Positions 26,171-37,607 of a stretch of DNA of 64,000 bases are shown here, piece after piece. A model generated the notes under the pieces. It was not told where the DNA came from. It did no database searches and worked only from the letters and a program-made list of their open reading frames with translations. Each line of letters opens with the position of its first letter. Positions within the stretch are counted from its first letter, which is position 1. The position numbers and the translations under genes were made by a program. The DNA is taken from the NCBI RefSeq assembly GCF_005930475.1, contig NZ_SJEW01000015.1, positions 1-64,000 of the forward strand, read 5' to 3'. The DNA comes from Modestobacter altitudinis (GTDB taxonomy: Bacteria > Actinomycetota > Actinomycetes > Mycobacteriales > Geodermatophilaceae).

Positions 26171-27024
26171 CGCTGGGTCACCCCCGCGGGCGGTGGCGGC
26201 CCCAGCCAGCTCGGTCGGTTCTGACCGCGCGGTGCGGTGCGCCGGCCGGCTCCCCCGGCGGCGGCCGCGGCCAGCACGCCGGGCAGCCAGGCGTCCCGGG
26301 CGGCCAGCCGGTCGAGCAGCTGGGTGACGTAGCGCACCCGGACGTCGTCCGGGGCGTCGTCGGGCGAGGGCCCCTCCAGCCACGCGTCGGGCACCTGGGC
26401 CAGCACGTCGGTGAGCAGCCGGCGGGTGACCAGCGGCGCCAGCGCGGCGTCGGCCGCGGCGACGTCCGGGTCGCACTCGATCAGCGCGTGCTGTGCCGCG
26501 TCGTAGGCGCGGCCCACCGCGGCCGGCGCGCCCGGCCAGTTGTGGTGGAAGGTCAGCGCGGCGCCGTGGTCGATCAGGTGCAACCGGCCGTGCCAGAAGA
26601 GCATGTTCGGGTTGCGCCAGGACCGGTCGACGTTGCCGATCAGCGCGTCGAACCAGAGCACCCGGCCGGCCAGCTCGGCGGAGACCGCGGCGACACCGGC
26701 CTCGAAGTCCAGCGCGCCGGGCAGGTAGTCCATGCCGAGGTTGACCCCCGCGGAGTTGCGCAGCAGCTCCTGGACCTCGAAGTCCGGCTCTCCGACGGCG
26801 AGCTCGGGCGCCACGTCGACGGTGACCAGCGCGGGGATCGGCAGCGCCAGCCGGCGGGCCAGCTCACCGCAGACCACCTCGGCGGCGAGCACCTTCACGC
26901 CCTGGCCGGCGGCACGCCACTTCACCACGTAGGTGCCGAGGTCGTCGGCCTCCATGAGCCCCGGCAGCGACCCACCCTCGCGCAGCGGGGTGACGTAGCG
27001 GGTGGCGGTGACGGGGGGGAGCAC
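26167..27024 (-). CDS. HipA-like kinase family protein
   Basis: 285-residue protein of the short HipA-like (HipA_2) type. Kinase features: Lys35 in TYVVKWR, the catalytic-loop-like NVDRSWRNPNML with Asp133, and the metal-binding LIDHGAAL with Asp152. It lacks the N-terminal HipA subdomain and there is no HipB-type antitoxin nearby. The partner instead is DUF3037. The start is GTG 27024. Full HipA phosphorylates glutamyl-tRNA synthetase. Whether this shorter form does so is unknown. Confidence 0.8.
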   Translation of the reverse strand: MLPPVTATRYVTPLREGGSLPGLMEADDLGTYVVKWRAAGQGVKVLAAEVVCGELARRLALPIPALVTVDVAPELAVGEPDFEVQELLRNSAGVNLGMDYLPGALDFEAGVAAVSAELAGRVLWFDALIGNVDRSWRNPNMLFWHGRLHLIDHGAALTFHHNWPGAPAAVGRAYDAAQHALIECDPDVAAADAALAPLVTRRLLTDVLAQVPDAWLEGPSPDDAPDDVRVRYVTQLLDRLAARDAWLPGVLAAAAAGGAGRRTAPRGQNRPSWLGPPPPAGVTQR

Positions 27025-27036
27025 AGTGACCTGACC

Positions 27037-27690
27037 CTATGCGGTCCGCTGCGGCTGGAGCTGCACCTCCACCGGGCAGACGTGCGCCGGCGTGCCGACC
27101 ACCCATCGGACGGCATCGGCGACGTCGTCGGGCTGGATCAGCCGGGACGGGTCGACCCCGGGCGCCCGCAGCCCCGCCCCGGCCGCGACGAGCCCCGGCG
27201 ACAGCAGCGTGACGGCGACGTCCCGGTCCCGGACGTCCAGGAAGACCGAGCGCGCGAAGCCGGCCAGCCCGTGCTTGCTCGCCACGTACGCCGGGTTGCC
27301 CGCGAAGGCGCCGTGCGCGGCCGCCGAGCCGAGCAGCACCAGGGACGACGGCGCGGCCGCGAGCAGCGCTGGGAGCACACCACGGGTCACCCGCAGAGCC
27401 GCGGCCAGGTTCACCGTGAGCAGCTCGTCCCAGACGTCCGGGTCACCCTCGTCGGCCGGGGCCCAGTCGAACAGCCCGGCGGCGTAGACGACGACCGACA
27501 GCCGGTCGGGGAGCTCGGCCAGGGCGGCGTCCACCTCCCGCGGTGACCGCAGGTCGACCACGCGGGACCGCTCGGGCAGCCGACCGACGTCGCGGCCCCA
27601 GCCGAGGCAGTCGTGCCCCGCAGCGGTCAGCGCCCGGACGACGGCCGCGCCGATCGCACTGCTGGCACCCACCACCAACGCCGTTCCCAT
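27037..27690 (-). CDS. short-chain dehydrogenase/reductase
   Basis: 217-residue classical SDR. The NAD(P) loop is GASSAIGA near residue 8, a VYAAGLFDWAP strand replaces the NNAG motif, and catalytic Ser and YxxxK (LLGSAAAH, then YVASK) are present. It oxidises or reduces an unknown alcohol or ketone. The ATG 27690 is divergent from the DUF1990 gene at 27728. It lies 12 bp upstream of the HipA-like gene, in the same direction. Confidence 0.85.
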   Translation of the reverse strand: MGTALVVGASSAIGAAVVRALTAAGHDCLGWGRDVGRLPERSRVVDLRSPREVDAALAELPDRLSVVVYAAGLFDWAPADEGDPDVWDELLTVNLAAALRVTRGVLPALLAAAPSSLVLLGSAAAHGAFAGNPAYVASKHGLAGFARSVFLDVRDRDVAVTLLSPGLVAAGAGLRAPGVDPSRLIQPDDVADAVRWVVGTPAHVCPVEVQLQPQRTA

Positions 27691-27727
27691 GCGGCGCCCG
27701 GTACCCCGGGTCCCGCAGACTGACCCG

Positions 27728-28270
27728 GTGGGAGTCCTCCGCCGCGCGACCCTCGAGCAGTTCGCCGACGCACCGTTCAGCTACCCCGAGGTCGGCGGCA
27801 CCCGGGAGACCGGACTGCCGGGCGGCTACGACCACGTCGAGCGCGAGCACCTGATCGGCGCCGGCCGGGCGGACTTCGACCGGGCGGCCGCGGCGGTGTT
27901 CCGCTGGACCGCCCAGCGCGGCGCGGGACTCCGGGTCCAGGCCAGCGGCCCGGCGAGCACCCCGGGCACCGTCGTCCTGATGACCGCCGGGCTGCGCCGG
28001 CTGGGCCTGGACATCCCCTGCCGGGTGGTGTGGGTGGTCGACGAGCCGGACCGGCGGGGCTTCGGCTACGGCACGCTGCCCGGCCACCCGGAGAGCGGCG
28101 AGGAGTCCTTCGTCGTCTCACTGCGGCCGGACGGCTCCGTCATCTACGAGCTGCGCGCGTTCTCCCGGCTGGCTGACCGGTTCGCCCGGCTGGGCGCACC
28201 GGTCGGCCACCGGGTGCAGACCCTCGCCCTGGACCGCTACGTCGCCGCGATGCGCAGGGCAGCCCGGTAG
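27728..28270 (+). CDS. DUF1990 (UPF0548) family protein
   Basis: 180-residue protein matching the DUF1990 family: early SYPEVGGTRETGLPGGYDHV, then central GYGTLPGHPESGEESF and a C-terminal RVQTLALDRYVAAM. The domain has a SRPBCC-like beta-alpha architecture, and no activity is established. The GTG start at 27728 places the conserved first strand close to the N-terminus. No ribosome-binding site is obvious. Confidence 0.8.
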   Translation: MGVLRRATLEQFADAPFSYPEVGGTRETGLPGGYDHVEREHLIGAGRADFDRAAAAVFRWTAQRGAGLRVQASGPASTPGTVVLMTAGLRRLGLDIPCRVVWVVDEPDRRGFGYGTLPGHPESGEESFVVSLRPDGSVIYELRAFSRLADRFARLGAPVGHRVQTLALDRYVAAMRRAAR

Positions 28271-28315
28271 GGACGGGTACGGCCTCCGTGCAGGGTGGGG
28301 GCGCGGAGTCCTCGT

Positions 28316-29230
28316 TCAGACGCCGGGCTCGGACCGGGGCCGGTCGTCCTCGCGCCGCTCGTCGCCGATCGCCACACCGAGAGCGGGGTTCGCCCGCTCC
28401 TTCAGCACGGTGTGCGGCGACTGGAAGAACCGCAGCAGGGTGACCAGCAGGACGCCCCCGACGATGTTCCCGACCGCCGCGAACCCCGCCGTCTGCGCCC
28501 ACTGCAGGTAGCCGAACGGCGCATGCCCGGTGTGCAGCGCGGCGAACATCAGCAGCGAGTTCACGACGGCGTGGTTGAGCTGGGCACCGGCGAGCAGGAA
28601 GCCCCCGGTGACCGCCGGCACCAGGCGGACGCCGGCCGACTCGGTGGTGTGCTGCATCCAGGTCATCAGCGTGATCACCGCGCCGCCGATGACGGAGAGG
28701 CAGAAGGCCTTGGTGCCCAGGCCCAGGTCGACGTAGAAGCTGCCCGCCTTGATCGCGGTCTCCGCGAACTGGGGGAACCCCTTCATGATCAGGTAGGTGA
28801 ACAGCCAGCCACCGGCCAGGTTGGCCACCAGCGTCCCGATCCACAGCCGCAGCAGCATCCGGGCTCGGGCCTGCCGGGCCATCACGGTCATCACCGGCAC
28901 CAGGAAGTCCTCGGTGAACAGTTCGCTGCGGGCCAGGGTCAGCGCGATGAACCCGATCGTGAAGGCCAGGCCCGCCAGTACCACGCTCTGCGTCTCGTGC
29001 TCGACGAAGAGCAGCGCGAGCACGCCGGTGCCCACGTCGATCCCGCCCAGCACGCCGGTGGCCAGCAGCGGCCAGGTGCGCCGGGAGATCCGCCGGCGGC
29101 CCTCGTCGATCGCCCGGGTGACCGTCTCCTCGACCGGCTGCTCGGCTACCTCGGGGTCCTGCTCGGGGTCGGCGCCCACGCCCGGTCGCGACTCCACCCC
29201 GTCCTCGTCCCGCGCACGTGCCTGCGTCAT
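28316..29230 (-). CDS. formate/nitrite transporter (FNT) family channel
   Basis: 304-residue membrane protein with six to seven helices in the central 220 residues and hydrophilic acidic tails at both ends. FNT features include ARSELFTEDFLVPV, the VANLAGGWLF helix, and the re-entrant LNHAVVNSLLMF. FNT channels are pentameric and carry formate, nitrite or hydrosulfide. The long charged tails place it with the YfdC-like actinobacterial branch rather than with FocA or NirC. It is not next to nitrite or formate genes, so the substrate is open. Confidence 0.82.
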   Translation of the reverse strand: MTQARARDEDGVESRPGVGADPEQDPEVAEQPVEETVTRAIDEGRRRISRRTWPLLATGVLGGIDVGTGVLALLFVEHETQSVVLAGLAFTIGFIALTLARSELFTEDFLVPVMTVMARQARARMLLRLWIGTLVANLAGGWLFTYLIMKGFPQFAETAIKAGSFYVDLGLGTKAFCLSVIGGAVITLMTWMQHTTESAGVRLVPAVTGGFLLAGAQLNHAVVNSLLMFAALHTGHAPFGYLQWAQTAGFAAVGNIVGGVLLVTLLRFFQSPHTVLKERANPALGVAIGDERREDDRPRSEPGV

Positions 29231-29287
29231 GTCCTCCGGATACCCGGCCGACAGCGACGGAACCGGGCCGGACCGTGACCCTCCCGG

Positions 29288-29670
29288 TCAGACGTCGCAA
29301 CGCACCAGCGGGACGGCGGCCAGCACCCACACCCCCCTCGTCGAGCCGGGGCCGCGGCAGGTGGTTGCTCTGCGCCAGCCCGAGCAGGTGGGCGCGGGCG
29401 GTGCGACCGGGGTGCCGCGCCCGCGGGTCGATCAGCGCGCCGACCGCGCGCATCGGGCGTCGAGCTCTGCGTACGCGACGCCCAGCACGGTCGCCGTCCC
29501 GCGGTCGGCCGGGCGAGGCCCAGGACGCACCGCACCGTCGTCGTCTTGCCGGAGCCGTTGGGCGCGAGGAGACCGGTGACCCGGCCCGGCCCGATCCTCA
29601 CCCTCAGGTCGTCGACCGCCGTCCGGGCGCGGTAGCGCTTGGTCAGCCCCTCGATCTCGATCACAGACAC
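29288..29670 (-). pseudogene. decayed ABC exporter gene (ATPase fragment joined to permease tail)
   Basis: The start of an exporter ATPase is intact (VIEIEGLTKRYRARTAVDDL and Walker A APNGSGKTTTVRC). The reading frame then breaks after GLARPTAG. The continuation is found in a second frame (TATVLGVAYAELDA) and a third (GALIDPRARHPGRTARAHLL). Signature and Walker B regions are missing. The final codons (VWVLAAVPLVRCDV and a stop at 29288) look like the end of an ABC-2 permease, suggesting an internal deletion. Non-functional. Confidence 0.75.
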
Positions 29671-29732
29671 CTCCGGCGGCCAGCCCAGCAGATCGCCGGC
29701 GGCCGCCGGCGGCGGACACGCGGTGGCCCGGC

Positions 29733-30743
29733 TCAGCCGAGGGCGGGCACCGTGGTGACCGGGTCGCCGTCGGCGGCAGCGGCGAGCGCCGGCACGACCT
29801 CGTCCAGCAGGTAGGGCAGCGACAACGGACTGCCGTAGCCCAGCGCCGCGGACACGGCGCCGGAGTAGCTGCCCAGCAGGACCGTCCGGCCCTGGGTGAC
29901 GACGTCGAGACCGGAGAACAGGGTGTCCGCGGCGGCGTCGGCCTCGGTGTACCCGTTCACCGCCAGGACGTCGGCCTCGAGCAGGTCCAGCCGCTCCTGG
30001 CTGACGTCGGTGCTGGTCTCGGGGACGGTGAAGCCCAGGTCGGTGAAGAACTGGGTGCGCAGGTCGTCCTGGCCGAGCGCGTAGTGGCCCGAGCCGACAC
30101 CGGTGAGGTCCACGGCGAGGCTCGTCCCGGCGAACGAGGGGTTCGCGCTGATCGCCTCGGCGAACTGGCCCTCGACGTCGTCCACGAGCCGCTGGGCCTC
30201 GTCCTCCTCGCCCAGCGCCTGGCCGGTGAGCAGGGTCTGCTGCTGCCAGGGGGTGGCGCCGTCGGCGTACTCGTCGGTCTGCGCGAGGGTCGGCGCGATG
30301 CCGGAGAGCTGGTCGTAGACCGCCTGGTCCATGTAGGAGTAGACGCCGACGATCAGGTCGGGTCGCAGGGCGGCGACGGCCTCGACGTCGACCTCCTCGC
30401 CACCGACGGTCGGGATCTCCCCCGCCCCGGCGAGCTGCTCCTGCGCCCAGGGCCGCTTCGTGACGTCGTAGTCACCGAGGTTCTCCCGGACACCGACCGG
30501 GGTCACGCCGAGGGCCAGCACGAAGTCCGCGTCGTTGAAGCCGACCGTGACCACGCGCTGCGGCTCCCCGGGGATCTCCGTGGTGCCGAACGCGTTCTCG
30601 ATGCTCAGCGGGAAGGTGCCCTCGGCCGACGATCCGGCCGGCGCCGGTGGTTCGTCCTCCGCGCCGCCGCAGGCAGCCGGGCCGGTGATGACGGCGAGCG
30701 TCCCCATCAGTACGAGGGCACGACGGACGGTACGGCGGGGCAC
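29733..30743 (-). CDS. iron-siderophore-binding lipoprotein
   Basis: 336-residue FepB/FecB-type solute-binding protein. The signal peptide ends in a lipobox, ITGPAAC, at about residue 25. The mature domain has the periplasmic-binding TroA-like features (PQRVVTVGFNDADFVLALG, then ALRPDLIVGVYSYMD). It should bind ferric siderophore outside the membrane. No permease or ATPase gene is adjacent. The GTG start at 30743 follows AGGAG. An iron box lies 28-46 bp upstream, so repression by an IdeR/DmdR-type regulator under iron-replete conditions is likely. Confidence 0.88.
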   Translation of the reverse strand: MPRRTVRRALVLMGTLAVITGPAACGGAEDEPPAPAGSSAEGTFPLSIENAFGTTEIPGEPQRVVTVGFNDADFVLALGVTPVGVRENLGDYDVTKRPWAQEQLAGAGEIPTVGGEEVDVEAVAALRPDLIVGVYSYMDQAVYDQLSGIAPTLAQTDEYADGATPWQQQTLLTGQALGEEDEAQRLVDDVEGQFAEAISANPSFAGTSLAVDLTGVGSGHYALGQDDLRTQFFTDLGFTVPETSTDVSQERLDLLEADVLAVNGYTEADAAADTLFSGLDVVTQGRTVLLGSYSGAVSAALGYGSPLSLPYLLDEVVPALAAAADGDPVTTVPALG

Positions 30744-30770
30744 GGCGACTCCTGGGTGATCGTGGGAAGC

Positions 30771-30789
30771 AGAGGATAGCCTGCCCTAA
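30771..30789 (-). promoter_or_regulatory. iron box (IdeR/DmdR operator)
   Basis: On the minus strand the site reads TTAGGGCAGGCTATCCTCT, matching 14 of 19 positions of the consensus TTAGGTTAGGCTAACCTAA. It lies 28 bp upstream of the start of the siderophore-binding protein gene, where it would overlap the promoter. Function and position agree. Confidence 0.75.
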
Positions 30790-30968
30790 CTTCACCCTCC
30801 GAGCTGTACCCGGCAGCCGACCCGCGGCCCGCACAGCGCCCACCCAGCCGCCACCCAGGGTGACCGCGCGCCGCCCCCGCCGACGGGCGTCGACCGGGCA
30901 CCCGACCGGGCACGGACCCGCCCCTACCGTCAGCCCGATCTCGCACCCTGCACCCCACGGAGGTGGCC

Positions 30969-32420
30969 ATGAACCGGCGGCTGGCAGGACTCACCCTCAC
31001 CACGGCAGCGCTGGCCCTGGTGCCCGCGACGGCGCTTGCGGCGCCCGGGCACGGCGGGCACGGGACCCCCTCCCCCGGGGCGCCGGGCATCGGCGACCCG
31101 TACTACCCACTGGACGGCAACGGCGGGTACGACGTCGACCACTACGACCTGGACCTGCTCTACGACCCCGCCACCGACGAGCTCACGGCCACCGCGACCA
31201 TCGAGGCCGTCGCCACCCAGGACCTGTCGGCGTTCGACCTGGACCTGCAGGGCCTGACCGTCGACGCGGTGCGGGTCGACCACGCCCCCGCCGGCTGGAC
31301 CCGGGAGGGCGGCGAGCTGGTCATCACCCCGCACCGGCCGGTGTGGGAGGGGCACGAGTTCACCACCGTGGTCCGCTACCACGGGGTCCCGGAGACCATC
31401 CAGGACGCACTGGGTGCCTCCGGGTTCCTGCACACCGACGACGGTGCGGTGGTGGCCGGGCAGCCCGACGGTGCGGCCACCTGGTTCCCGTCGAACGACC
31501 ACCCGCTCGACGCGGCGTCCGTGTCGGTCAGCGCGACCGTGCCCGAGGGGCTGGAGGCGGTCTCCAACGGCGTGCTCGAGGACCAGCGCACCCGGCACGG
31601 CTGGACCACGTGGCGCTGGCAGGCGGCCGAGCCGATGGCGACCTACCTGGTCACCCTGGCCGTCGGGGAGTTCGACCTGCGGGCCTACGAGGTCGACGGC
31701 GTCCGCTACTGGGACGCCCTGGACCCCGACCTCTTCTCCCCCGTCGAGGGCGGCCCGCCGCCGGGTGAGGTGGCCTCGGCGTCCTTCGCCCGGCAGCCGG
31801 AGATCATCGACTGGCTCGGCAACTACTTCGGGGACTACCCGTTCCAGGCCGCCGGCGGCATCGTCGACGACACACCGGACCTGCAGTTCGCGCTGGAGAC
31901 GCAGACCCGCCCGGTCTACGGCTCGGTGTTCTTCACCGACCAGGTGTCCGGTGACAGCGTGGTGGTGCACGAGCTGGCCCACCAGTGGACCGGCGACCTG
32001 GTGCGGCTCGCGGCCTGGCAGCACATCTGGCTCAACGAGGGCTTCGCCACCTACGCCGAGTGGATGTGGCAGGAGCGTGCGGGGATCTTGACCGTGCAGC
32101 AGCAGTTCGACGAGCTCGCGGCGCTGCCGGCCGACTCGGACCTGTGGGTCGGCGCCCCTGGCGACCCGGGGCCGGCCATCGAGGACCTGTTCAGCACGGG
32201 GGTCTACTCCCGTGGGGCGATGACGCTGCACGCGCTGCGGCTGCAGGTCGGGGACGAGCTGTTCGCCACGATCGTGCGGGAGTGGACGGCCCGCCACGCC
32301 GGGGAGGCGGTCACCACGGCGGACTTCATCGCGCTCGCCGAGGAGGTCTCCGGACAGCAGCTGGACGAGCTGTTCCAGACCTGGCTGTTCACGCCGGGCA
32401 AGCCCGCCGTCCTGGGCTGA
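30969..32420 (+). CDS. secreted M1 family zinc aminopeptidase
   Basis: 483-residue exported peptidase with a Sec signal peptide (cleavage after ALA near residue 24). The zinc motif is HELAHQW at 334-340, with the third ligand Glu357 in LNEGFATY, the exact HExxH-18-E spacing of gluzincins. A GAMEN-like strand is replaced by ALETQTRPVY, as in related actinobacterial members. It lacks the large C-terminal helical domain of PepN. ATG 30969 is 6 bp from CGGAGG. Substrates are probably extracellular peptides. It ends in a bidirectional terminator. Confidence 0.9.
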   Translation: MNRRLAGLTLTTAALALVPATALAAPGHGGHGTPSPGAPGIGDPYYPLDGNGGYDVDHYDLDLLYDPATDELTATATIEAVATQDLSAFDLDLQGLTVDAVRVDHAPAGWTREGGELVITPHRPVWEGHEFTTVVRYHGVPETIQDALGASGFLHTDDGAVVAGQPDGAATWFPSNDHPLDAASVSVSATVPEGLEAVSNGVLEDQRTRHGWTTWRWQAAEPMATYLVTLAVGEFDLRAYEVDGVRYWDALDPDLFSPVEGGPPPGEVASASFARQPEIIDWLGNYFGDYPFQAAGGIVDDTPDLQFALETQTRPVYGSVFFTDQVSGDSVVVHELAHQWTGDLVRLAAWQHIWLNEGFATYAEWMWQERAGILTVQQQFDELAALPADSDLWVGAPGDPGPAIEDLFSTGVYSRGAMTLHALRLQVGDELFATIVREWTARHAGEAVTTADFIALAEEVSGQQLDELFQTWLFTPGKPAVLG

Positions 32421-32427
32421 GCAGCAC

Positions 32428-32460
32428 GGCGGCCCCGCTCCTCCGGGGAGCGGGGCCGCC
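32428..32460. terminator. bidirectional terminator
   Basis: Perfect 14-bp stem, 32428-32441 with 32447-32460, and a 5-nt loop, between the convergent peptidase (stop 32420) and FAD-reductase (stop 32466) genes. It would serve both strands. Confidence 0.75.
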
Positions 32461-32465
32461 GCCGT

Positions 32466-33246
32466 TCAGCGCTTGGGCGAGTCCAGTGCGGAGGGGCCGA
32501 ACTTCTCCACCCGCACCGACGTCGGCGGGATGCCCAGCCCGACCAGCAGCTGGCTGGCCGACTCGGCGAAACCGGCGGAGCCGCAGACGAACGCGGTCTG
32601 CCCCTCCTCCCAGAGCGGCAGCAGGTCCATCGCGGTCAGCCGGGCGGCCGGGCGGATGCCGTGCGCCTCCCGGGTGGTCACGATCAGCGCGCCGACGTCG
32701 GCCAGCTCGTCGGCGTAGGGCAGGTCGGCCAGGGTGCGGGTCGACACGGCCACCCGCAGCAGGTCCAGCCGGCCGAGGTCCCGTGCGTGCCGGACCATCG
32801 CCACCAGCGGGACGACGCCGGTGCCACCGCCGACCAGCAGCGCCGGGGTGGCGCCGTCCCAGACGAACCAGCCGCCGATCGGGCCCCGGACCTCCAGCTC
32901 GTCACCGGGCTCGACGACGTCGACCAGGTAGGGCGAGACCTCACCGTCGTCGAGCCGCTCGACGAAGAGCTCGACGAGCGGGTCGGACGGCGGCGAGGCC
33001 ACCGAGTAGGAGCGCTGCGCGGTGTACCCGTCCTCGGCGGTCAGCCGCACGACGTAGTGCTGCCCGGGCAGGTGGGCGACCCGGTCGTGGACGTCGAAGC
33101 GCAGTTCCACCGACCGGGCGACCGGACGGCGCACACCGGCCACCGTCGCCGTCCGCCAGCCACCCGCCGGTGCCGCGGCACCGCTGGGCGGGCCGCCCCC
33201 GGCGCCGAGCGGGGTGGCGGCGGGGCCTCCCTCGAGCGGCTCGGCG

Positions 33247-33254
<8 letters not shown>
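32466..33254 (-). CDS. FAD/NAD(P)-binding reductase (ferredoxin-NADP reductase-like)
   Basis: 262-residue flavoprotein reductase. The FAD motif is AQRSYSVASPPSDP, and the NAD(P) pyrophosphate loop is LLVGGGTGVVPLVAM. CGSAGFAES closes the nucleotide domain. There is no 2Fe-2S domain. It starts at GTG 33254, 8 bp inside the sulfite-oxidase-like gene, so the two are coupled. The pair recalls MsrPQ-like or sulfite-oxidase modules, in which the reductase would supply or take electrons from the molybdenum enzyme. This pairing is inference. Confidence 0.82.
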
Positions 33255-33858
<604 letters not shown>

Positions 33859-34078
33859 GTCTCTGGTCCTGTCTGCAGGGCCCCTCCGGGGCACTCGACT
33901 CGGTCACGGACGATGTTCCCGCACCCACGGTCCCGTTGTCTGTAGGGGTCGGGGAACACCGGGTGACGCCACCTCGTTGGCCGGACGGGAGAACCCGCAG
34001 GTGAGGGTCGCCTTACATGAGGTGTGTCACGACCGGTTCACCTGGGTGTCACGTGTGTCGTGGGCTTACCGTGGCGCT

Positions 34079-34789
34079 GTGGCGACAGTGACGACGCAGC
34101 AGGCTCCACGCACGACCCGGAAGCCCGGGAAGTTCAGCAACTCGGTGGTCAAGAAGGCCGTCATGGCGGTCACCGGGATCATCATGATCCTGTACTTGAT
34201 CGCGCACATGATCGGCAACCTGCACGCGTTCCAGGGCGCCGAGGAGTTCAACGGCTACTCCCACTGGATCCGCACGATCGGTGAGCCGGCCGTGCCGGAG
34301 CAGACGACGCTGTGGATCATCCGGATCGTGCTGCTGGTCTCCGTGGTGGCGCACTTCTGGGCGGCGATCTCCCTGTGGCGCCAGGCCCGGCGGGCCCGGC
34401 CGGTGCCCTACGCGACCAAGAAGCGCGTGCAGCAGAGCTTCGCCTCGCGCACGGTCCGCTGGGGCGGGCTCATCCTGGCGCTGTTCATCATCTGGCACAT
34501 CCTCGACCTCACCTTCGGTGTGGTGAACCCGGCCGGCACGGACACGACGCCCTACGACCGGCTGATCGCCAGCTTCTCCAACATCCCGATCACGCTGTTC
34601 TACGTGGTCTCGATGATCCTGCTGGGCCTGCACCTGCGGCACGGCATCTTCGCCGCCACCCAGACGCTGGGGCAGACCAACAAGCGCCGCGAGCGCGCGG
34701 TCAACGGGATCGCCTACGCGGTGTCCGCGGTGATCACCCTGGGCTTCATCCTCGTGCCGCTGTCCATCGCGTTCGGCCTCATCGACTGA
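34079..34789 (+). CDS. sdhC: succinate dehydrogenase cytochrome b subunit (di-heme type B)
   Basis: 236-residue membrane anchor with five helices (first near 25-45, last near 208-230) and heme-ligand histidines in [25 protein letters not shown] and LGLHLRHG. A single five-helix anchor with four or more His is the B-type organisation of Bacillus and Wolinella SQR/QFR. There is no sdhD gene. It donates electrons from succinate to menaquinone. GTG 34079 is chosen, and GTG 34088 is an alternative. First gene of sdhCAB. Confidence 0.85.
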   Translation: MATVTTQQAPRTTRKPGKFSNSVVKKAVMAVTGIIMILYLIAHMIGNLHAFQGAEEFNGYSHWIRTIGEPAVPEQTTLWIIRIVLLVSVVAHFWAAISLWRQARRARPVPYATKKRVQQSFASRTVRWGGLILALFIIWHILDLTFGVVNPAGTDTTPYDRLIASFSNIPITLFYVVSMILLGLHLRHGIFAATQTLGQTNKRRERAVNGIAYAVSAVITLGFILVPLSIAFGLID

Positions 34790-34803
34790 CGGAGTCATCA
34801 GCC

Positions 34804-36746
<1,943 letters not shown>

Positions 36747-36750
<4 letters not shown>

Positions 36751-37502
36751 ACTTGACCCTCAAGATCTGGCGGCAGGTCAGCCCTGCCAAGAAGGGCAAG
36801 ATGGTGAGCTACCACGTCACCGACGTCTCGCCCGACATGTCCTTCCTCGAGATGCTCGACGTGCTCAACGAGAAGCTGATCCTGGACGGCGACGACCCCA
36901 TCGCCTTCGACCACGACTGCCGCGAGGGCATCTGCGGCTCCTGCGGCCTGATGATCGACGGTGTCGCGCACGGCCCGGAGCAGGCGACGGTGTGCCAGCT
37001 GCACATGCGGTCGTTCTCCGACGGCGACGTCATCGACATCGAGCCGTGGCGCTCCGGTGGCTTCCCGGTCGTCAAGGACCTCGTCGTCGACCGGTCCGCC
37101 TTCGACCGGATCATCTCCGCCGGTGGCTTCATCAGCGCGCCCACCGGCACGGCGCCGGAGGCGCACGCCACCCCGGTGCCGAAGAAGGACTCCGACGCCG
37201 CCTTCGACGCCGCCACCTGCATCGGCTGCGGCGCCTGCGTGGCCGCCTGCCCGAACGGCTCGGCGATGCTGTTCACCGCGTCGAAGGTCGCCCACCTCGG
37301 CCTGCTCCCGCAGGGCCAGCCGGAGCGGGACGAGCGGGTGCTGCGGATGGTGGGCCAGCAGGACGCCGAGGACTTCGGTGGCTGCTCCAACATCGGCGAG
37401 TGCTCCGCGGTCTGCCCGAAGGGCATCTCGATGGAGACCATCTCCCGGCTGAACCACGACCTGCTCGGCGCCCTGCGTGCAGGAGCAGTCCCTGCGAGTT
37501 GA
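36747..37502 (+). CDS. sdhB: succinate dehydrogenase iron-sulfur subunit
   Basis: 251-residue electron-transfer subunit. 2Fe-2S ligands are in [16 protein letters not shown]. The 4Fe-4S and 3Fe-4S ligands are in [14 protein letters not shown] and [14 protein letters not shown]. The spacing is complete. GTG 36747 overlaps the sdhA stop, giving tight stoichiometry. The operon ends with a strong bidirectional terminator at 37564-37602. Confidence 0.93.
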
Positions 37503-37563
37503 GGAAGGACCCCGTCCTCCTCATCCCTCGCGAGCTCGGGACGAGCCTCTGGACGGGGCCGTT

Positions 37564-37602
37564 CGAACGGGCCGGTACCCCATCGGGGTGCCGGCCCGTT
37601 CG
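37564..37602. terminator. bidirectional terminator after sdhB
   Basis: An 18-bp stem with one G-T pair, 37564-37581 with 37585-37602, and a 3-nt loop, between sdhB (stop 37502) and the convergent nucleotidyltransferase gene (stop 37608). Confidence 0.75.
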
Positions 37603-37607
37603 TCGTC

